This document shows, one piece after another, positions 38,889 through 48,485 of a stretch of 64,000 bases of DNA. The position numbers and the translations under genes were made by a program. The number at the start of each line of letters is the position of its first letter. Position 1 is the first letter of the stretch. Origin of the DNA: a bacterium (lineage in GTDB: Bacteria > Planctomycetota > Planctomycetia > Planctomycetales > Planctomycetaceae); the NCBI GenBank assembly GCA_016125225.1, contig WGME01000006.1, positions 48,966 to 112,965 of the forward strand, given 5' to 3'. The notes beneath the pieces are model-generated. The model was not told the DNA's origin. It was given only the letters and a program-made list of their open reading frames with translations, and searched no databases.

Positions 38889-38969
38889 TGCCAACTGCTG
38901 CGAAAAGCCGCCACCGCTGCGTGGCAGGCACTTTGTCTACTGAGTTTCGAGTTCGTGAAGGACACTGCA

Positions 38970-39737
38970 ATGCGACGGCCGTTTGTGGCTGGTAACTGGA
39001 AGATGAATCTCACCCTGGCCCAAGGCAAAGCCCTGGCGGCGGCGATCGCTGCGGACTGCCCGGCGGGTGACAGCGTGGATGTGGCCCTTTGCCCAGCGTC
39101 CCCCTATCTGCTGCCGGTGAAAGACGCCATTGCCGGCAGTGGCGTGCAACTCGGAGCACAGAACGCTTACTTCGCTGCCCCGGGTGCCTTCACCGGCGAA
39201 ATCGCACTCGACATGCTGCTGGATGTCGGTTGCCAATGGGTGATCCTGGGTCATAGCGAACGCCGTCAGTTCTTTGGCGATACCGACGCGCTCATCAACA
39301 AGAAACTGATTGCCGCCCGTCAAAAAGGGCTCGGCGTGATCTTCTGCGTCGGCGAACTCCTCGCGGAACGTCAGGAAAATCGCACGGAAGCCGTGCTGGA
39401 AACTCAGATGGCGGGCGGGCTGGCCGATGTCGATGCGGCCATGTTCGAAGGAGTGGTGATTGCCTATGAACCCGTTTGGGCCATTGGCACCGGTGTCACG
39501 GCCAGCCCGGAACAAGCCGAAGCCGCCCACCTTTATCTTCGCAACTGGGTCCGCAGCCATTACAATAACGCCGCCGCGGATCAATTGCGGATTCAGTATG
39601 GTGGTAGTGTGAAACCCGATAACGCAGCGGAATTGCTGTCTCAACCGAACGTCGACGGAGCGCTCGTCGGGGGAGCCAGCTTGAAGCCGGAACAGTTCCT
39701 GCCGATCATTCAGGCGGCCCGGGGCATCGTGAAGTAA
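38970..39737 (+). CDS. tpiA: Triosephosphate isomerase
   Basis: A 255-residue glycolytic enzyme that interconverts dihydroxyacetone phosphate and glyceraldehyde-3-phosphate. Signatures: the N-terminal FVAGNWKMNL (catalytic Lys), WVILGHSERRQFFGD (catalytic His), VVIAYEPVWAIGTGVTASPE (catalytic Glu and flexible loop 6) and IQYGGSVKPDNAAELL. ATG 38970 follows GAAGGA by seven bases. It lies directly upstream of secG, a common pairing. Confidence 0.97.
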   Translation: MRRPFVAGNWKMNLTLAQGKALAAAIAADCPAGDSVDVALCPASPYLLPVKDAIAGSGVQLGAQNAYFAAPGAFTGEIALDMLLDVGCQWVILGHSERRQFFGDTDALINKKLIAARQKGLGVIFCVGELLAERQENRTEAVLETQMAGGLADVDAAMFEGVVIAYEPVWAIGTGVTASPEQAEAAHLYLRNWVRSHYNNAAADQLRIQYGGSVKPDNAAELLSQPNVDGALVGGASLKPEQFLPIIQAARGIVK

Positions 39738-39800
39738 ACGAACTCTCAAAGAATTCAGCCCAGGAAGAACTCCGCCGCGGCTGCCAAAAGGATGTGTGCA

Positions 39801-40352
39801 ATGAGTGACTGGCTTCCCTACATCACGATGACGGCGTTGATGATCTGCGGATTGCTGCTGATTTTTATCATTCTGCTGCAACGCGGTCGTGGTGGTGGTC
39901 TCGCCGGGGCGTTGGGTGGTGCCGGGGGGCAAAGCGCCTTCGGAACCAAGGCAGGCGATATTTTCACACGGATCACCGTGGGCCTGGCCCTCGTCTGGTT
40001 CCTCTTCGCCGTCTTCAGCCTGTATGCCATGCAGAACGGCGGCACAAAGTTTCAGGGTGGGACTGCCGCCGTGCCCACGGCTCCCGAATTGACGGACGTA
40101 CCCGACACCTCGGCTCCCGCAACGGGATTGCCCACCGAACCGGCAGCGACGACGGAACCGGCCATGGACGCCCCGGCTGAACCGGACGCCAAGGCGGATT
40201 CTGCCACTCCGCCGGCGGCTGCAGAATCGAAGCCAGCCTCTGGCGAAGAAGCCGCCCCCGCTGAAGCCGCGGCGAAAACCCCGGACGCTGCAGAGACCCC
40301 AGAAAAACCGGAAACCCCGGCGGCACCAGCCGAAACGAAGTCGCCGGAATAG
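39801..40352 (+). CDS. secG: Preprotein translocase subunit SecG with long Ala/Pro/Glu tail
   Basis: A 183-residue inner-membrane component of the Sec translocon. The first 80 residues are a normal SecG with two membrane helices and the conserved [16 protein letters not shown] and [18 protein letters not shown] loop. Residues 85-183 form a low-complexity tail rich in Ala, Pro, Glu and Thr, much longer than in E. coli SecG (110 residues). The tail probably extends as a disordered arm; its role is unknown. ATG 39801 follows AAGGA. Confidence 0.92.
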   Translation: MSDWLPYITMTALMICGLLLIFIILLQRGRGGGLAGALGGAGGQSAFGTKAGDIFTRITVGLALVWFLFAVFSLYAMQNGGTKFQGGTAAVPTAPELTDVPDTSAPATGLPTEPAATTEPAMDAPAEPDAKADSATPPAAAESKPASGEEAAPAEAAAKTPDAAETPEKPETPAAPAETKSPE

Positions 40353-40483
40353 GCGTCTGAATCATTGGCGGTCAACCCCAGTGTTCCCATTGAGAGTTAT
40401 CTCAGGGAACGCTGGTGCCTCATTCGCGTTGATGGGCTAAGCCCCCTTTGCGATGCGGGAATTCTGTTCGAAAAGAGGAAACT

Positions 40484-41374
40484 GTGCTCCTCAGTATGAC
40501 TGGTTTTGGTGAAGCCCGTGATCAGGTCGCGGGTGTGCACGTGACCGCGGAATTGCGGAGCGTCAACCATCGCCAATTCAAGTTGTCGCTGCGTTGTCCA
40601 GAACCCTGGTCACGGTTTGAGCCGGAGATTGAACGCACACTGCGCGAGCAGATTACGCGTGGGGCCGTCTCTCTTGCCTTGAGAGTGGATCGCGAGGCCT
40701 CAGAAAAAAGCACGCGGATCAATCCGGTCACGCTCAGTCTGTACTGGCGGCAGTTGCAAACGTGTGCCCAACAATTGGGTGCTCCAACGCCGCAGGATCT
40801 CACCGCGGTCGCTCAACTTCCCGGTGTCATCGATTCTGGCGAAGGAGTCCCGGCCGATCCAGAGGCGGTCGGTCCTGACCTGTTGAAGCTGATCCGGCTG
40901 GCCCTCACCAGTTACCAGGAGTTTCGCCACAGAGAAGGGGCGGCAATGCAGGCCGATCTGCTGGCCCAACTCCAATCGATCCGGGAAAATGTCACCCTCA
41001 TTGCCGAGCAGGCACCGGAAGTCATCAGCGAATACCGCGCAAAACTCCAGCAGCGGATTCAGGAAGCGTTTGCCCAGGCTCAACTCGATTCAACGATCAC
41101 CCCCAGCGACCTGATTCGCGAAGTGGCCTTATTCACGGATCGTACCGACATCAGCGAAGAACTGGTCCGGCTCCGCAGCCATCTCGATCAATTCGAACGC
41201 ATGATCTCCAGCCAGGAATCGGCCGGTCGGAAGCTCGATTTTCTCTGCCAGGAATTGTTCCGCGAAGCCAATACCATTGGTTCCAAAGCCAATCATATTG
41301 GTATTTCTCACGCGGCCGTCGACATCAAAACCGCGATTGAACGGATGCGGGAAGTCGTTCAGAACGTGGAGTAG
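40484..41374 (+). CDS. yicC: YicC/YloC-family endoribonuclease
   Basis: A 296-residue protein of the YicC family. Relatives act as cytoplasmic endoribonucleases and influence sRNA stability. It starts LLSMTGFGEARDQVAGVHV, then ELRSVNHRQFKLSLRCP, and ends with the conserved GRKLDFLCQELFREANTIGS and KTAIERMREVVQNVE. The GTG start at 40484 follows GAGG by five bases and opens the conserved SMTGFG block. The gmk start comes four bases after its stop, so the genes are co-transcribed. Confidence 0.93.
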   Translation: MLLSMTGFGEARDQVAGVHVTAELRSVNHRQFKLSLRCPEPWSRFEPEIERTLREQITRGAVSLALRVDREASEKSTRINPVTLSLYWRQLQTCAQQLGAPTPQDLTAVAQLPGVIDSGEGVPADPEAVGPDLLKLIRLALTSYQEFRHREGAAMQADLLAQLQSIRENVTLIAEQAPEVISEYRAKLQQRIQEAFAQAQLDSTITPSDLIREVALFTDRTDISEELVRLRSHLDQFERMISSQESAGRKLDFLCQELFREANTIGSKANHIGISHAAVDIKTAIERMREVVQNVE

Positions 41375-41378
41375 AGTT

Positions 41379-41960
41379 GTGGCCGCGAATTCCGCAGAGA
41401 GTCCGTTTCAAATCGTGGTCCTGTCCGGCCCCAGCGGCAGCGGGAAAACCACCATCGTGGAACGGCTGATCCGGGAAGCCCCGGTCCGGCTGGTGAAATC
41501 GGTCTCGGCCACCACCCGGTCGCCTCGCGTCGGTGAAACGCCTGGAGAATCGTACTATTTCCTTTCGCAGGAAGAGTTTCAGACGCGGCTAGCCAACGAC
41601 GAATTCCTCGAAACCGCCGAAGTCTACAGCGGTTTGTGGTATGGCACGCTCAAATCGGAAGTCGACCGAGCCCGGTTGCTGGGTGGCTGGTCGTTCCTGG
41701 AAATCGATGTCCAGGGAGCGCTGCGGGTCATGGATCTTTATCCCGAGGCGATCACCATTTTCGTGAAACCGCCGTCGATGGAAGTCTGTGAGCAGCGGCT
41801 GCGTGCCCGTAAAACCGACAGCGACGCGATCATTCAGCAGCGTCTGGCCAAAGTTCAGCACGAATTATCGTTCGCCGATCGGTATCGCCATCAGGTGGTG
41901 AACGACACGCTGGACCACGCGATTCAGGAAATTCTGGGCATTCTGGACTCTTACCGCTGA
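41379..41960 (+). CDS. gmk: Guanylate kinase
   Basis: A 193-residue enzyme that phosphorylates GMP to GDP. The P-loop is LSGPSGSGKTTIVERLI near the N-terminus. SVSATTRSPRVGETPGESYY is the GMP-binding segment and WSFLEIDVQGALRVMDLYPE the Walker B region. The start is GTG at 41379, with GGAG seven bases before it inside the end of yicC. It is part of the yicC-gmk-rpoZ-coaC-coaB run. Confidence 0.95.
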   Translation: MAANSAESPFQIVVLSGPSGSGKTTIVERLIREAPVRLVKSVSATTRSPRVGETPGESYYFLSQEEFQTRLANDEFLETAEVYSGLWYGTLKSEVDRARLLGGWSFLEIDVQGALRVMDLYPEAITIFVKPPSMEVCEQRLRARKTDSDAIIQQRLAKVQHELSFADRYRHQVVNDTLDHAIQEILGILDSYR

Positions 41961-42020
41961 ATCGGTCATAATGCCAGTTCGGCCGAAATTCGGCCCCAGG
42001 CTTCAGAAGGAACTCGCGGC

Positions 42021-42275
42021 ATGTTGGAAGAGCTCAAAGAGGAAAGCATCGTTAACAAGTGTGGCGGACGCTTCAAGCTGTCGTCCCTCATCCAGAAGCG
42101 GATGGTCGCGCTGCTGCGCGGGGCTCGTCCGCTGGTGGAACTGCAATCCAAGAGCCATATGGAAGTGGTGGTGCAGGAAATTCTGCAAGACAAAATCTTC
42201 CTCGATGCCAGTGGAAATGTGGCCGAACGTCAGGTCGAAATGGCTGATGCCGGCCCCACTCTGGACGACCTCTAA
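42021..42275 (+). CDS. rpoZ: RNA polymerase omega subunit
   Basis: An 84-residue omega subunit that helps assemble RNA polymerase and in many bacteria forms part of a ppGpp site. The core runs from [20 protein letters not shown] through [12 protein letters not shown] to [11 protein letters not shown]. Context between gmk and coaC matches the usual gmk-rpoZ-coaBC order and supports the call. ATG 42021 follows AAGGA by nine bases. A short acidic tail follows. Confidence 0.9.
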   Translation: MLEELKEESIVNKCGGRFKLSSLIQKRMVALLRGARPLVELQSKSHMEVVVQEILQDKIFLDASGNVAERQVEMADAGPTLDDL

Positions 42276-42338
42276 ACAACTGAGTGAAGGTTCCCTGGCC
42301 GGTCCGCGAACTGCCGGGGAACCGCGAGGTGATGAGGA

Positions 42339-42878
42339 ATGCACGGCCGGGAAATTGTGCTCGGCGTAACCGGGGGAGTCGCTGCCTACAAGGCGGCTGA
42401 CCTGTGCAGCAAGCTGGTGCAGCAGGGTGCCTCTGTGACCGTCGTCATGACGGCGGCGGCCGAAAAATTCATCGGCCCCACCACCTTTGCGGCCCTCACG
42501 AATCGGCCGGTCTACCGCGACGCTTTCCAGCCGGTCGAACATTTCCGTGGCGAACACATCGGCCTGGCTCAGCGGGCTGAATTGATTGTGGTTGCTCCCG
42601 CGACAGCCGATTTCCTGGCCCAGGCAGCACACGGTTTCGCCGGGGAATTGCTGTCGACGATGTTGCTGGTCGCAACATGCCCGATCATGATGGCCCCCGC
42701 GATGAATGCCGACATGTGGGCCAAACCAGCGGTCCAACGCAATGTTGCCCAACTTCAAGCCGACGGGGTGACGATCATTCCGCCGGGCGATGGCTGGTTA
42801 AGCTGCGGCCAGATTGGTCCCGGACGGATGGCCGAACCGGCGGAGATCCTCGCACAGATTCGCACAGTTCTCGGTTAA
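42339..42878 (+). CDS. coaC: Phosphopantothenoylcysteine decarboxylase (CoaC)
   Basis: A 179-residue FMN flavoprotein of the HFCD family that decarboxylates phosphopantothenoylcysteine in CoA synthesis. It shows [21 protein letters not shown], the substrate-clamp region [20 protein letters not shown] and [11 protein letters not shown] (PXMNXXMW motif), with the active-site Cys in [13 protein letters not shown]. It is a stand-alone protein; in most bacteria it is fused to CoaB, here encoded by the next gene. A GAGG lies about nine bases before the ATG. Confidence 0.93.
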   Translation: MHGREIVLGVTGGVAAYKAADLCSKLVQQGASVTVVMTAAAEKFIGPTTFAALTNRPVYRDAFQPVEHFRGEHIGLAQRAELIVVAPATADFLAQAAHGFAGELLSTMLLVATCPIMMAPAMNADMWAKPAVQRNVAQLQADGVTIIPPGDGWLSCGQIGPGRMAEPAEILAQIRTVLG

Positions 42879-42885
42879 TTCTGCC

Positions 42886-43521
42886 ATGCGTATTCTCATC
42901 ACCGCCGGGCCGACTCGCGAGTATCTCGATGATGTGCGTTATCTCAGTAACGCGAGCAGCGGCCGGATGGGTTACGCCCTTGCGGAAGCGGCCCTCGCCG
43001 CCGGTCATGAAGTGGTGTTGATCAGCGGGCCGGTCGCGTTGCATCCGCCAGCTGGGGCATTGGTACGGCTCGTCGAAACGACCGATCAGCTCCTCGCCGC
43101 GTGTGATGCCGCCTGGCCCGACTGTGACGGCGTGATCGCCACGGCCGCCGTTTGCGATTACCGACCCCGCGAACGCTTTCCCGGTAAACTCGCCAAAACC
43201 GGTGTCTCGCTCGAACTGGAACTCGTCGAAACCGCTGATGTGCTGGCCGAACTCGGTCGGAAAAAAGGGCACCGTTGGATCGTCGGTTTCGCGTTGGAGT
43301 CCGAAGAGTTTGCCCACATCAATGCGATCCGCAAACTCAAGGAAAAGAACTGCAACGCGATCGTGCTCAATCGCCCCACGGCGATTGGCTCCGCCGATAA
43401 CTCGGTCGAGGTGATCGAACGCTCGGGCGAAACCGTGGCCCGGTTTTCCGGCCCGAAAACCGTGGTCGCGGCAGAACTACTGCAGTGGATTTCACAGGCA
43501 TTCGCCTCGCATGAGGCCTGA
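42886..43521 (+). CDS. coaB: Phosphopantothenate-cysteine ligase (CoaB), separate from CoaC
   Basis: A 211-residue protein corresponding to the C-terminal half of bacterial CoaBC, which joins cysteine to phosphopantothenate. It shows ILITAGPTREYLDDVRYLSN followed by ASSGRMGYALAEAA, DGVIATAAVCDYRPRE and FALESEE. The NAIVLNRP segment near 43360 contains the ligase Asn motif. Seven bases separate it from coaC, so the split is recent or simply ancestral in this lineage. ATG 42886 lacks a clear ribosome-binding site; re-initiation after coaC is plausible. Confidence 0.93.
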   Translation: MRILITAGPTREYLDDVRYLSNASSGRMGYALAEAALAAGHEVVLISGPVALHPPAGALVRLVETTDQLLAACDAAWPDCDGVIATAAVCDYRPRERFPGKLAKTGVSLELELVETADVLAELGRKKGHRWIVGFALESEEFAHINAIRKLKEKNCNAIVLNRPTAIGSADNSVEVIERSGETVARFSGPKTVVAAELLQWISQAFASHEA

Positions 43522-43831
43522 TCGACGCAATTGCCTCGGCCTCGAAACGTCTCACAACCCGCACCGCCGACACAATCGGCCTGATGCGACCCGAACTCGG
43601 GCCATGTGGCAAAAAGGCATCATCTCGCGTCGCCTTTTCGCAGCACGTCGAAATCCAGGTGGTAGGTTTCCAGAGACCGGTGATAGGCGGAGACGTTCTG
43701 CCCACATCCGGTCCCGGTGCCGGGGGAGTGCACCGGTGTTGTTCGACGTGTGAACTGCCAGCTCTTCCGCAAACATTGTCTGCGGCCGATCGGGGTGCGC
43801 TCACGCTGTTCGAACGTGGGGAACTATCGAC
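43522..43831. other. Intergenic region before ftsK
   Basis: A 310-base region with no recognisable gene on either strand. It separates the CoA genes from ftsK and should contain the ftsK promoter; no clear consensus was picked out. Confidence 0.4.
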
Positions 43832-46273
43832 ATGGTCGATTACCAACGGCTGCGAACCGATCTTCTGGCACTCGCCGTGCTCGCGGGGACGGTCTATCTC
43901 AGCCTCTGCCTCTTCAGCTACGACCCGGCTGATCCCCCATCGACGACCGTTTACCCGCTCCGCACTGAAGTCCATAACATCGGTGGGGCGACCGGGGCAT
44001 GGCTGGTTCACACTCTGCTGCAAACCTTTGGTGCCGGGGCGTATTGCCTGCCGATCATGCTCGCCGTCTGGGATCTGCGACTCTTTTCGCGAGAAGGGAC
44101 GGAGGATGCCGGGCTACGACTGTTTGGTGCGGCCTTAGTGATGACGGCAATCGTGGTCGCCGTGCAGGTGGCCCCCCCGTTATTTGCCTCGGCTCCGCCC
44201 GTCGGTAACGGTGGCTATGCTGGCGCGAGCCTGACCATTCTGCTGCATCGCCATTTCCAACCCGTGGGTCTGGCGATTGTCGTGGTCAGTCTGGGGCTGG
44301 CCGGGTTGGTCCTCGCCAATGAAGTGCGACTGTTCTACAGCGCGGCTCAGGTTTGCCTGTTGCCGTTCACCATGTGGGATCGCCTCGCATTCCGATACCC
44401 TGTCACCGAGTATGCGGCGACAGTTCCCGAGCCAGTGAAGCCGGCGGCTTTGCCCGTGGCGACGGCTCCGATTCCGATCCATCACCCGCCCGTCATTGCA
44501 CCCGCCCTGGAACGTGAAAACACCGCAGATCTGGTCAAGCCGGAATTGCCAGCCACACCTGTTGAGCCACCGATACCAACTCCCGCCCCTGAAAAACCGG
44601 CCGCTCCCGTGCGGTCATTGAGTGTGCTGTCTCTGCTGTTTCCCACCAAAGTGACGGAGGAACCGGCGGAAGAAGCTCCATCGGTACCGTTGCCCGTGGT
44701 CACGGCGAATGGCATCAAAATCAATCCGCCGCTGGGGTCAACGCCGGTGCTGGGGCTGGTCACGGATGACGACGAAGACGACAGCGACTACCTGCTCCCC
44801 TCGCCGCAAATGCTTGATGGAGCCGCCGAGTTCCCCTACGAAGTCCTGGCACAAAAAGCCCAGGTCGCCGCTCAAACTCTGGAGCAGACGTTCCAGCAGT
44901 TCGGGTTGAAGATCCGGGTGTCGGAAATCGATACCGGGCCGGTGGTCACGCAGTACGAACTTGATCTCGAGCCGGGCTTGCGGTTATCCAAGGTCACCAG
45001 CCTCGCTGATGACCTGGCGATTGCGTTGCGAGTTCCCTCGGTCCGCGTGGTGGCTCCGATCCCCGGCAAAAACACCGTGGGCGTGGAAGTTCCCAACGAT
45101 GTCCGTGTGATGGTGCGTCTGCGGGAACTGATCGAGAACTGCAAGGCCGACTTCGAAGACAAGCGGCTGCCGTTGTTCCTCGGCAAAGATGTTCGCGGCC
45201 GTCCGCTGGTTGTGGATATGTGCAAGATGCCCCACCTGTTGATCGCAGGGCGGACCGGCACCGGGAAGAGCGTCTGCCTCAACACGCTCATTCTGTCGCT
45301 GCTGATGACCCGTTCGCCCGAGCAGGTGAAGATGCTGATGATCGACCCAAAGATGGTCGAACTCAGCCCGTACATGCGGATTCCGCACCTGATGCACCCC
45401 GTCATCACCGACATGAAGAAGGCGGAGGCGGTGCTCGGCTGGGCGGTCGACAAGATGGAAGAACGCTACGACCTGCTCGCGCGGGTCGGTGTGCGGCATC
45501 TCGATTCGTACAACCAACTCGGTCGTGAAAAAGTCCTGCAACGGCTGGGCCTTGATCCCGATTCCGAAGAAGCCGAATCCGTGCCCGAGCAGATGCCCTA
45601 CATCGTGATCATCGCCGACGAAATGGCCGACATGATCATGACCTCGGGCAAAGAAGTCGAAGGCTACATCATCCGCTTGGCCCAAAAGTCGCGTGCGGTC
45701 GGGATTCATCTGGTCCTCGCGACGCAGAAACCCACGGTTGATGTGATCACGGGCCTCATCAAATCGAACCTGCCAGCCCGCATTGCGTTCCAGGTTTCCA
45801 GCCGCATGGACAGCCGCGTGGTCCTCGACGAACAGGGAGCGGAAAAACTGCTGGGGAATGGCGATTTGTTGTATCTCGCCCCGGGCACCAGCCATTTGAC
45901 GCGGGCTCAGGGAACCTTCGTCAGTGATGATGAAGTGAACCGCGTGATCGAACACTTCGCCGATCAGGAACCGCAGTATTCCGATGAAATCGTGCAGGTG
46001 ACCACAGCGGCAGCACGCGCCGCTCAAAGCAAATCGGGCGGCAGCGAAGCCCGCGATCGCGATGATCTCTACGATCAGGCCGTCGAAGTCGTCATCCGTG
46101 AAGGTCGAGGGAGCGTATCGTTATTGCAGCGAGCGCTCGGCGTCGGTTACGGCCGCGGTGCGCGCATGATTGACTGGATGGCCGAAGACGGCATCGTCGG
46201 CACCTACAACGGCAGCCAGGCCCGCGAAGTCGTGATGACAATCGACGAATGGGAAAGCCGTAAGTCGATGTAA
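43832..46273 (+). CDS. ftsK: DNA translocase FtsK/SpoIIIE family
   Basis: An 813-residue membrane-anchored DNA pump that clears chromosomes from the division septum. About four N-terminal membrane helices (LLALAVLAGTVYLSLCLFSY onward to residue 180) precede a Pro/Glu-rich linker, the alpha/beta motor domains with Walker A LLIAGRTGTGKSVCLN near residue 475 and Walker B YIVIIADEMADMIM, and the winged-helix gamma domain (LYDQAVEVVIREGRGSVSLL, then GRGARMIDWMAEDGIVG) that reads KOPS-like sites. The linker is shorter than in E. coli FtsK. It ends at the bidirectional terminator at 46278. Confidence 0.95.
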   Translation: MVDYQRLRTDLLALAVLAGTVYLSLCLFSYDPADPPSTTVYPLRTEVHNIGGATGAWLVHTLLQTFGAGAYCLPIMLAVWDLRLFSREGTEDAGLRLFGAALVMTAIVVAVQVAPPLFASAPPVGNGGYAGASLTILLHRHFQPVGLAIVVVSLGLAGLVLANEVRLFYSAAQVCLLPFTMWDRLAFRYPVTEYAATVPEPVKPAALPVATAPIPIHHPPVIAPALERENTADLVKPELPATPVEPPIPTPAPEKPAAPVRSLSVLSLLFPTKVTEEPAEEAPSVPLPVVTANGIKINPPLGSTPVLGLVTDDDEDDSDYLLPSPQMLDGAAEFPYEVLAQKAQVAAQTLEQTFQQFGLKIRVSEIDTGPVVTQYELDLEPGLRLSKVTSLADDLAIALRVPSVRVVAPIPGKNTVGVEVPNDVRVMVRLRELIENCKADFEDKRLPLFLGKDVRGRPLVVDMCKMPHLLIAGRTGTGKSVCLNTLILSLLMTRSPEQVKMLMIDPKMVELSPYMRIPHLMHPVITDMKKAEAVLGWAVDKMEERYDLLARVGVRHLDSYNQLGREKVLQRLGLDPDSEEAESVPEQMPYIVIIADEMADMIMTSGKEVEGYIIRLAQKSRAVGIHLVLATQKPTVDVITGLIKSNLPARIAFQVSSRMDSRVVLDEQGAEKLLGNGDLLYLAPGTSHLTRAQGTFVSDDEVNRVIEHFADQEPQYSDEIVQVTTAAARAAQSKSGGSEARDRDDLYDQAVEVVIREGRGSVSLLQRALGVGYGRGARMIDWMAEDGIVGTYNGSQAREVVMTIDEWESRKSM

Positions 46274-46277
46274 AAAA

Positions 46278-46307
46278 GAAGCCCAGGGATCGCGATCCCT
46301 GGGCTTC
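46278..46307. terminator. Bidirectional terminator between ftsK and the NagB-like gene
   Basis: Perfect stem GAAGCCCAGGGATCG with CGATCCCTGGGCTTC. On the minus strand it is followed by a T6 run, so it is a canonical terminator for the NagB-like gene. On the plus strand it follows ftsK by four bases but lacks a U-run. Confidence 0.8.
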
Positions 46308-46325
46308 AATGATTCCATACCCCAA

Positions 46326-47276
46326 TCAATTGCATTCCGCGAGCAGTGGGCCGGCGAGTTCGGTCACGTAGAACAACCGGCCGGGTTGCGTGGGCATGAA
46401 GGTGGAGGGAATCCACGACGTCGGTTCGTGGCGTAGGGTCATCCACAATGACAAACCCTGCCATTGCATCCCCCGGGCAAACGTGCCATCCGCACCGCCG
46501 ATGATCTTGTCGGCTTGCAGGAACAGGCCCGGGCCGATGGTGTTGGCGAAGGCGGGCACCAAGGTGGTCCGGCTTTTGAAACTGGTCAATGCGTTTTGCT
46601 CGATGGTCAGCGGATGGAGTTTCGCGCCGATGCGGTGCGTCTGGGCTTTCCATTCCTTTTCCGATGCATATTCCGCAGCGAAATGGGGTTCCCAGAAGGC
46701 GATGTGGCAGACCCGGCCGATCCCAAAAATGACCACCAGCTTCGCCCCTTGGGATTTCAACTCGCCGATCTTCTCGCCATAGGTCGGCAGCAGTTTCTTT
46801 GTCGCGAAGTTGCGTTGCTTCTTGGGGACGGTGAGCTTGCCGAGCGGGCCGTAGAAGGCGTGTTCCATCGCATATTGAAAGGCCCCCGGGTTCGAAGACG
46901 GCAGCGTATTCCCCTGGGCATCGCTCCATTCATCCATGTTGAAACCGTGCACGTGGTCGCACGGCACTTTCCATTCATTCAGGAAGTAGACCGCCCAGCG
47001 ATACATCCCCATCGGACCGACGGGGAGAATCATGGCGAGCTGCTGACCGGCATCGCGTGCGAACTTGATGGTGAGGGCAATTTCGTGCCCCATGAACGTA
47101 TCGAAATCGGCCTGGCTGGTGCAGGGGATCGGCTCGAAGCCTTTGTGCCACCAATTCTGCCGCTGGCCGATGGTCGACGGGTCGGCATCGACACAGGCAT
47201 CAATTTTCTGCAAATCCCAGCCGGCGGGGAAGAAGCCTTCCATCAGCGAACCGGAGAGAGTGGAGAGCAAATCCAT
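46326..47276 (-). CDS. Glucosamine-6-phosphate deaminase/6-phosphogluconolactonase-like protein
   Basis: A 316-residue protein of the NagB/RpiA/DevB fold. [20 protein letters not shown] with [18 protein letters not shown] and [11 protein letters not shown] give the sugar-phosphate-binding N-terminal half. [20 protein letters not shown] corresponds to the GGIGxDGHIAFNEP catalytic loop of NagB but is altered, with the Asp-Gly replaced by Val-Cys. The conserved [14 protein letters not shown] matches NagB's second half. Precise substrate uncertain. ATG 47276 follows AAGGA by eight bases. Confidence 0.78.
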   Translation of the reverse strand: MDLLSTLSGSLMEGFFPAGWDLQKIDACVDADPSTIGQRQNWWHKGFEPIPCTSQADFDTFMGHEIALTIKFARDAGQQLAMILPVGPMGMYRWAVYFLNEWKVPCDHVHGFNMDEWSDAQGNTLPSSNPGAFQYAMEHAFYGPLGKLTVPKKQRNFATKKLLPTYGEKIGELKSQGAKLVVIFGIGRVCHIAFWEPHFAAEYASEKEWKAQTHRIGAKLHPLTIEQNALTSFKSRTTLVPAFANTIGPGLFLQADKIIGGADGTFARGMQWQGLSLWMTLRHEPTSWIPSTFMPTQPGRLFYVTELAGPLLAECN

Positions 47277-47381
47277 GAACAGAATCCTTGGCGGCAGGCG
47301 GTTGAGGTTGGAGCGAGCGAGACTGCTTCTTACCATATCCGGGGTCAAGGATGAAGTTTGAAGGATAAAGGTGGAAGACAC

Positions 47382-48482
47382 ATGAACGAAACCGGGCCGG
47401 TGACTGCGATTCATTTCGTGCGGACGTTTCCGTGGCTGCGCCTGGGACGGGCGATCGGTTGTGCCCTGTCGCCCACGCAGTTGGTGCTGGCGGTCGCCGG
47501 GGTGCTGGTGATGACACTTCTTCAAGACCTGTTGATCGCGCGCGTGATCTTCGAGACCAATACTCTCGACGGTATTTGGTACGAAGTGACTAGTGCACTC
47601 GAGACAGAAACTGCAACGGCGGAACCCGCGCACTTTTCGCCGCCGCTGGGCCATGTTGCAGGTGCTTTTCAAGAGGGTCTTAGCCCGCATCCAGGTCGCT
47701 GGAAACTGGCGATCATTGCCGTGAGTGCCTTCACGCTCTGGACGATTCTCGGCGTGGCGATAGCTCGCAGCACTGCCGTACAGTTCTGCCGTGACACGGG
47801 ACCATCGTTCCGGTCGTGCCTGCAATGGTCACTGAGCCGCATCGTCAACAGTTTGACAGCCATCGTTACCCCGCTCTGTGGGACACTCGTGCTGGGCATT
47901 GCCATCCTGGTGATCACTTTGCCTGGGATACTGCCGGGACTCGGGACAATGTGGCTGCACTTGGCCGCCCCGGTACTGACGTTGCTGGCCTTCGTCGGCG
48001 GCGCCATTCTGGCGATGTTGCCCTTCTTATGGCCGCTGATGGTCGCCGCCGTCGCCGTCGATGGCAGCGACTCCTTCGATGCTTTTAGCCGCAGTTTTAG
48101 TCTGGTGACCTCGCGGTTCTGGTCCGCCGTGGGCTTAATTGGCCTCGGCGTGCTGACGACGCGGGTCTTGTCCTGGTTACTCAATCATGTGGACAGCAGC
48201 GTCGCGGTGATGGTCAACCAGTTCGCTTTGATTGTGCTGGGCGCGAAAGGGGATTGGATGCTGATGTCCGCCATTTCCTGGTGGTTAGACATCTTTAAGC
48301 AGGGGATTCTCGCGAGCTATTTCTGGTCGGTCGCCACGATCATTTACCTGCTGCTGCGGCACATGGTCGATGGCACGCCGCTGGATAACCTCGCCGGTTA
48401 CGACGACGACATGCGGTTCCACGAACCGTTTCCGGTTGTCGGCATCGCCGGGGCAACGAACACCGCCAACGAACAACCGTAA
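47382..48482 (+). CDS. Multi-pass membrane protein, unknown
   Basis: A 366-residue integral membrane protein with about six hydrophobic segments (for example [37 protein letters not shown] and [18 protein letters not shown]). [21 protein letters not shown] recalls the YckC/YihY-like planctomycete membrane families in which a loop AFSRSFSLV precedes a membrane helix. The C-terminus is soluble. No catalytic motif is seen and no function can be given. AAGGTGGAAG lies before ATG 47382. It converges on the cytochrome-like gene, whose stop is four bases away. Confidence 0.7.
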   Translation: MNETGPVTAIHFVRTFPWLRLGRAIGCALSPTQLVLAVAGVLVMTLLQDLLIARVIFETNTLDGIWYEVTSALETETATAEPAHFSPPLGHVAGAFQEGLSPHPGRWKLAIIAVSAFTLWTILGVAIARSTAVQFCRDTGPSFRSCLQWSLSRIVNSLTAIVTPLCGTLVLGIAILVITLPGILPGLGTMWLHLAAPVLTLLAFVGGAILAMLPFLWPLMVAAVAVDGSDSFDAFSRSFSLVTSRFWSAVGLIGLGVLTTRVLSWLLNHVDSSVAVMVNQFALIVLGAKGDWMLMSAISWWLDIFKQGILASYFWSVATIIYLLLRHMVDGTPLDNLAGYDDDMRFHEPFPVVGIAGATNTANEQP

Positions 48483-48485
48483 ACT

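Noticed and set aside
43522..43831. Small genes in the coaB-ftsK gap
   Set aside because: Several short frames are open, but none has a ribosome-binding site, a domain or a sensible composition.
46326..47825. Longer N-terminus for the NagB-like protein (start near 47825)
   Set aside because: The extension overlaps the membrane protein gene in antisense and has no domain; ATG 47276 has a good ribosome-binding site.
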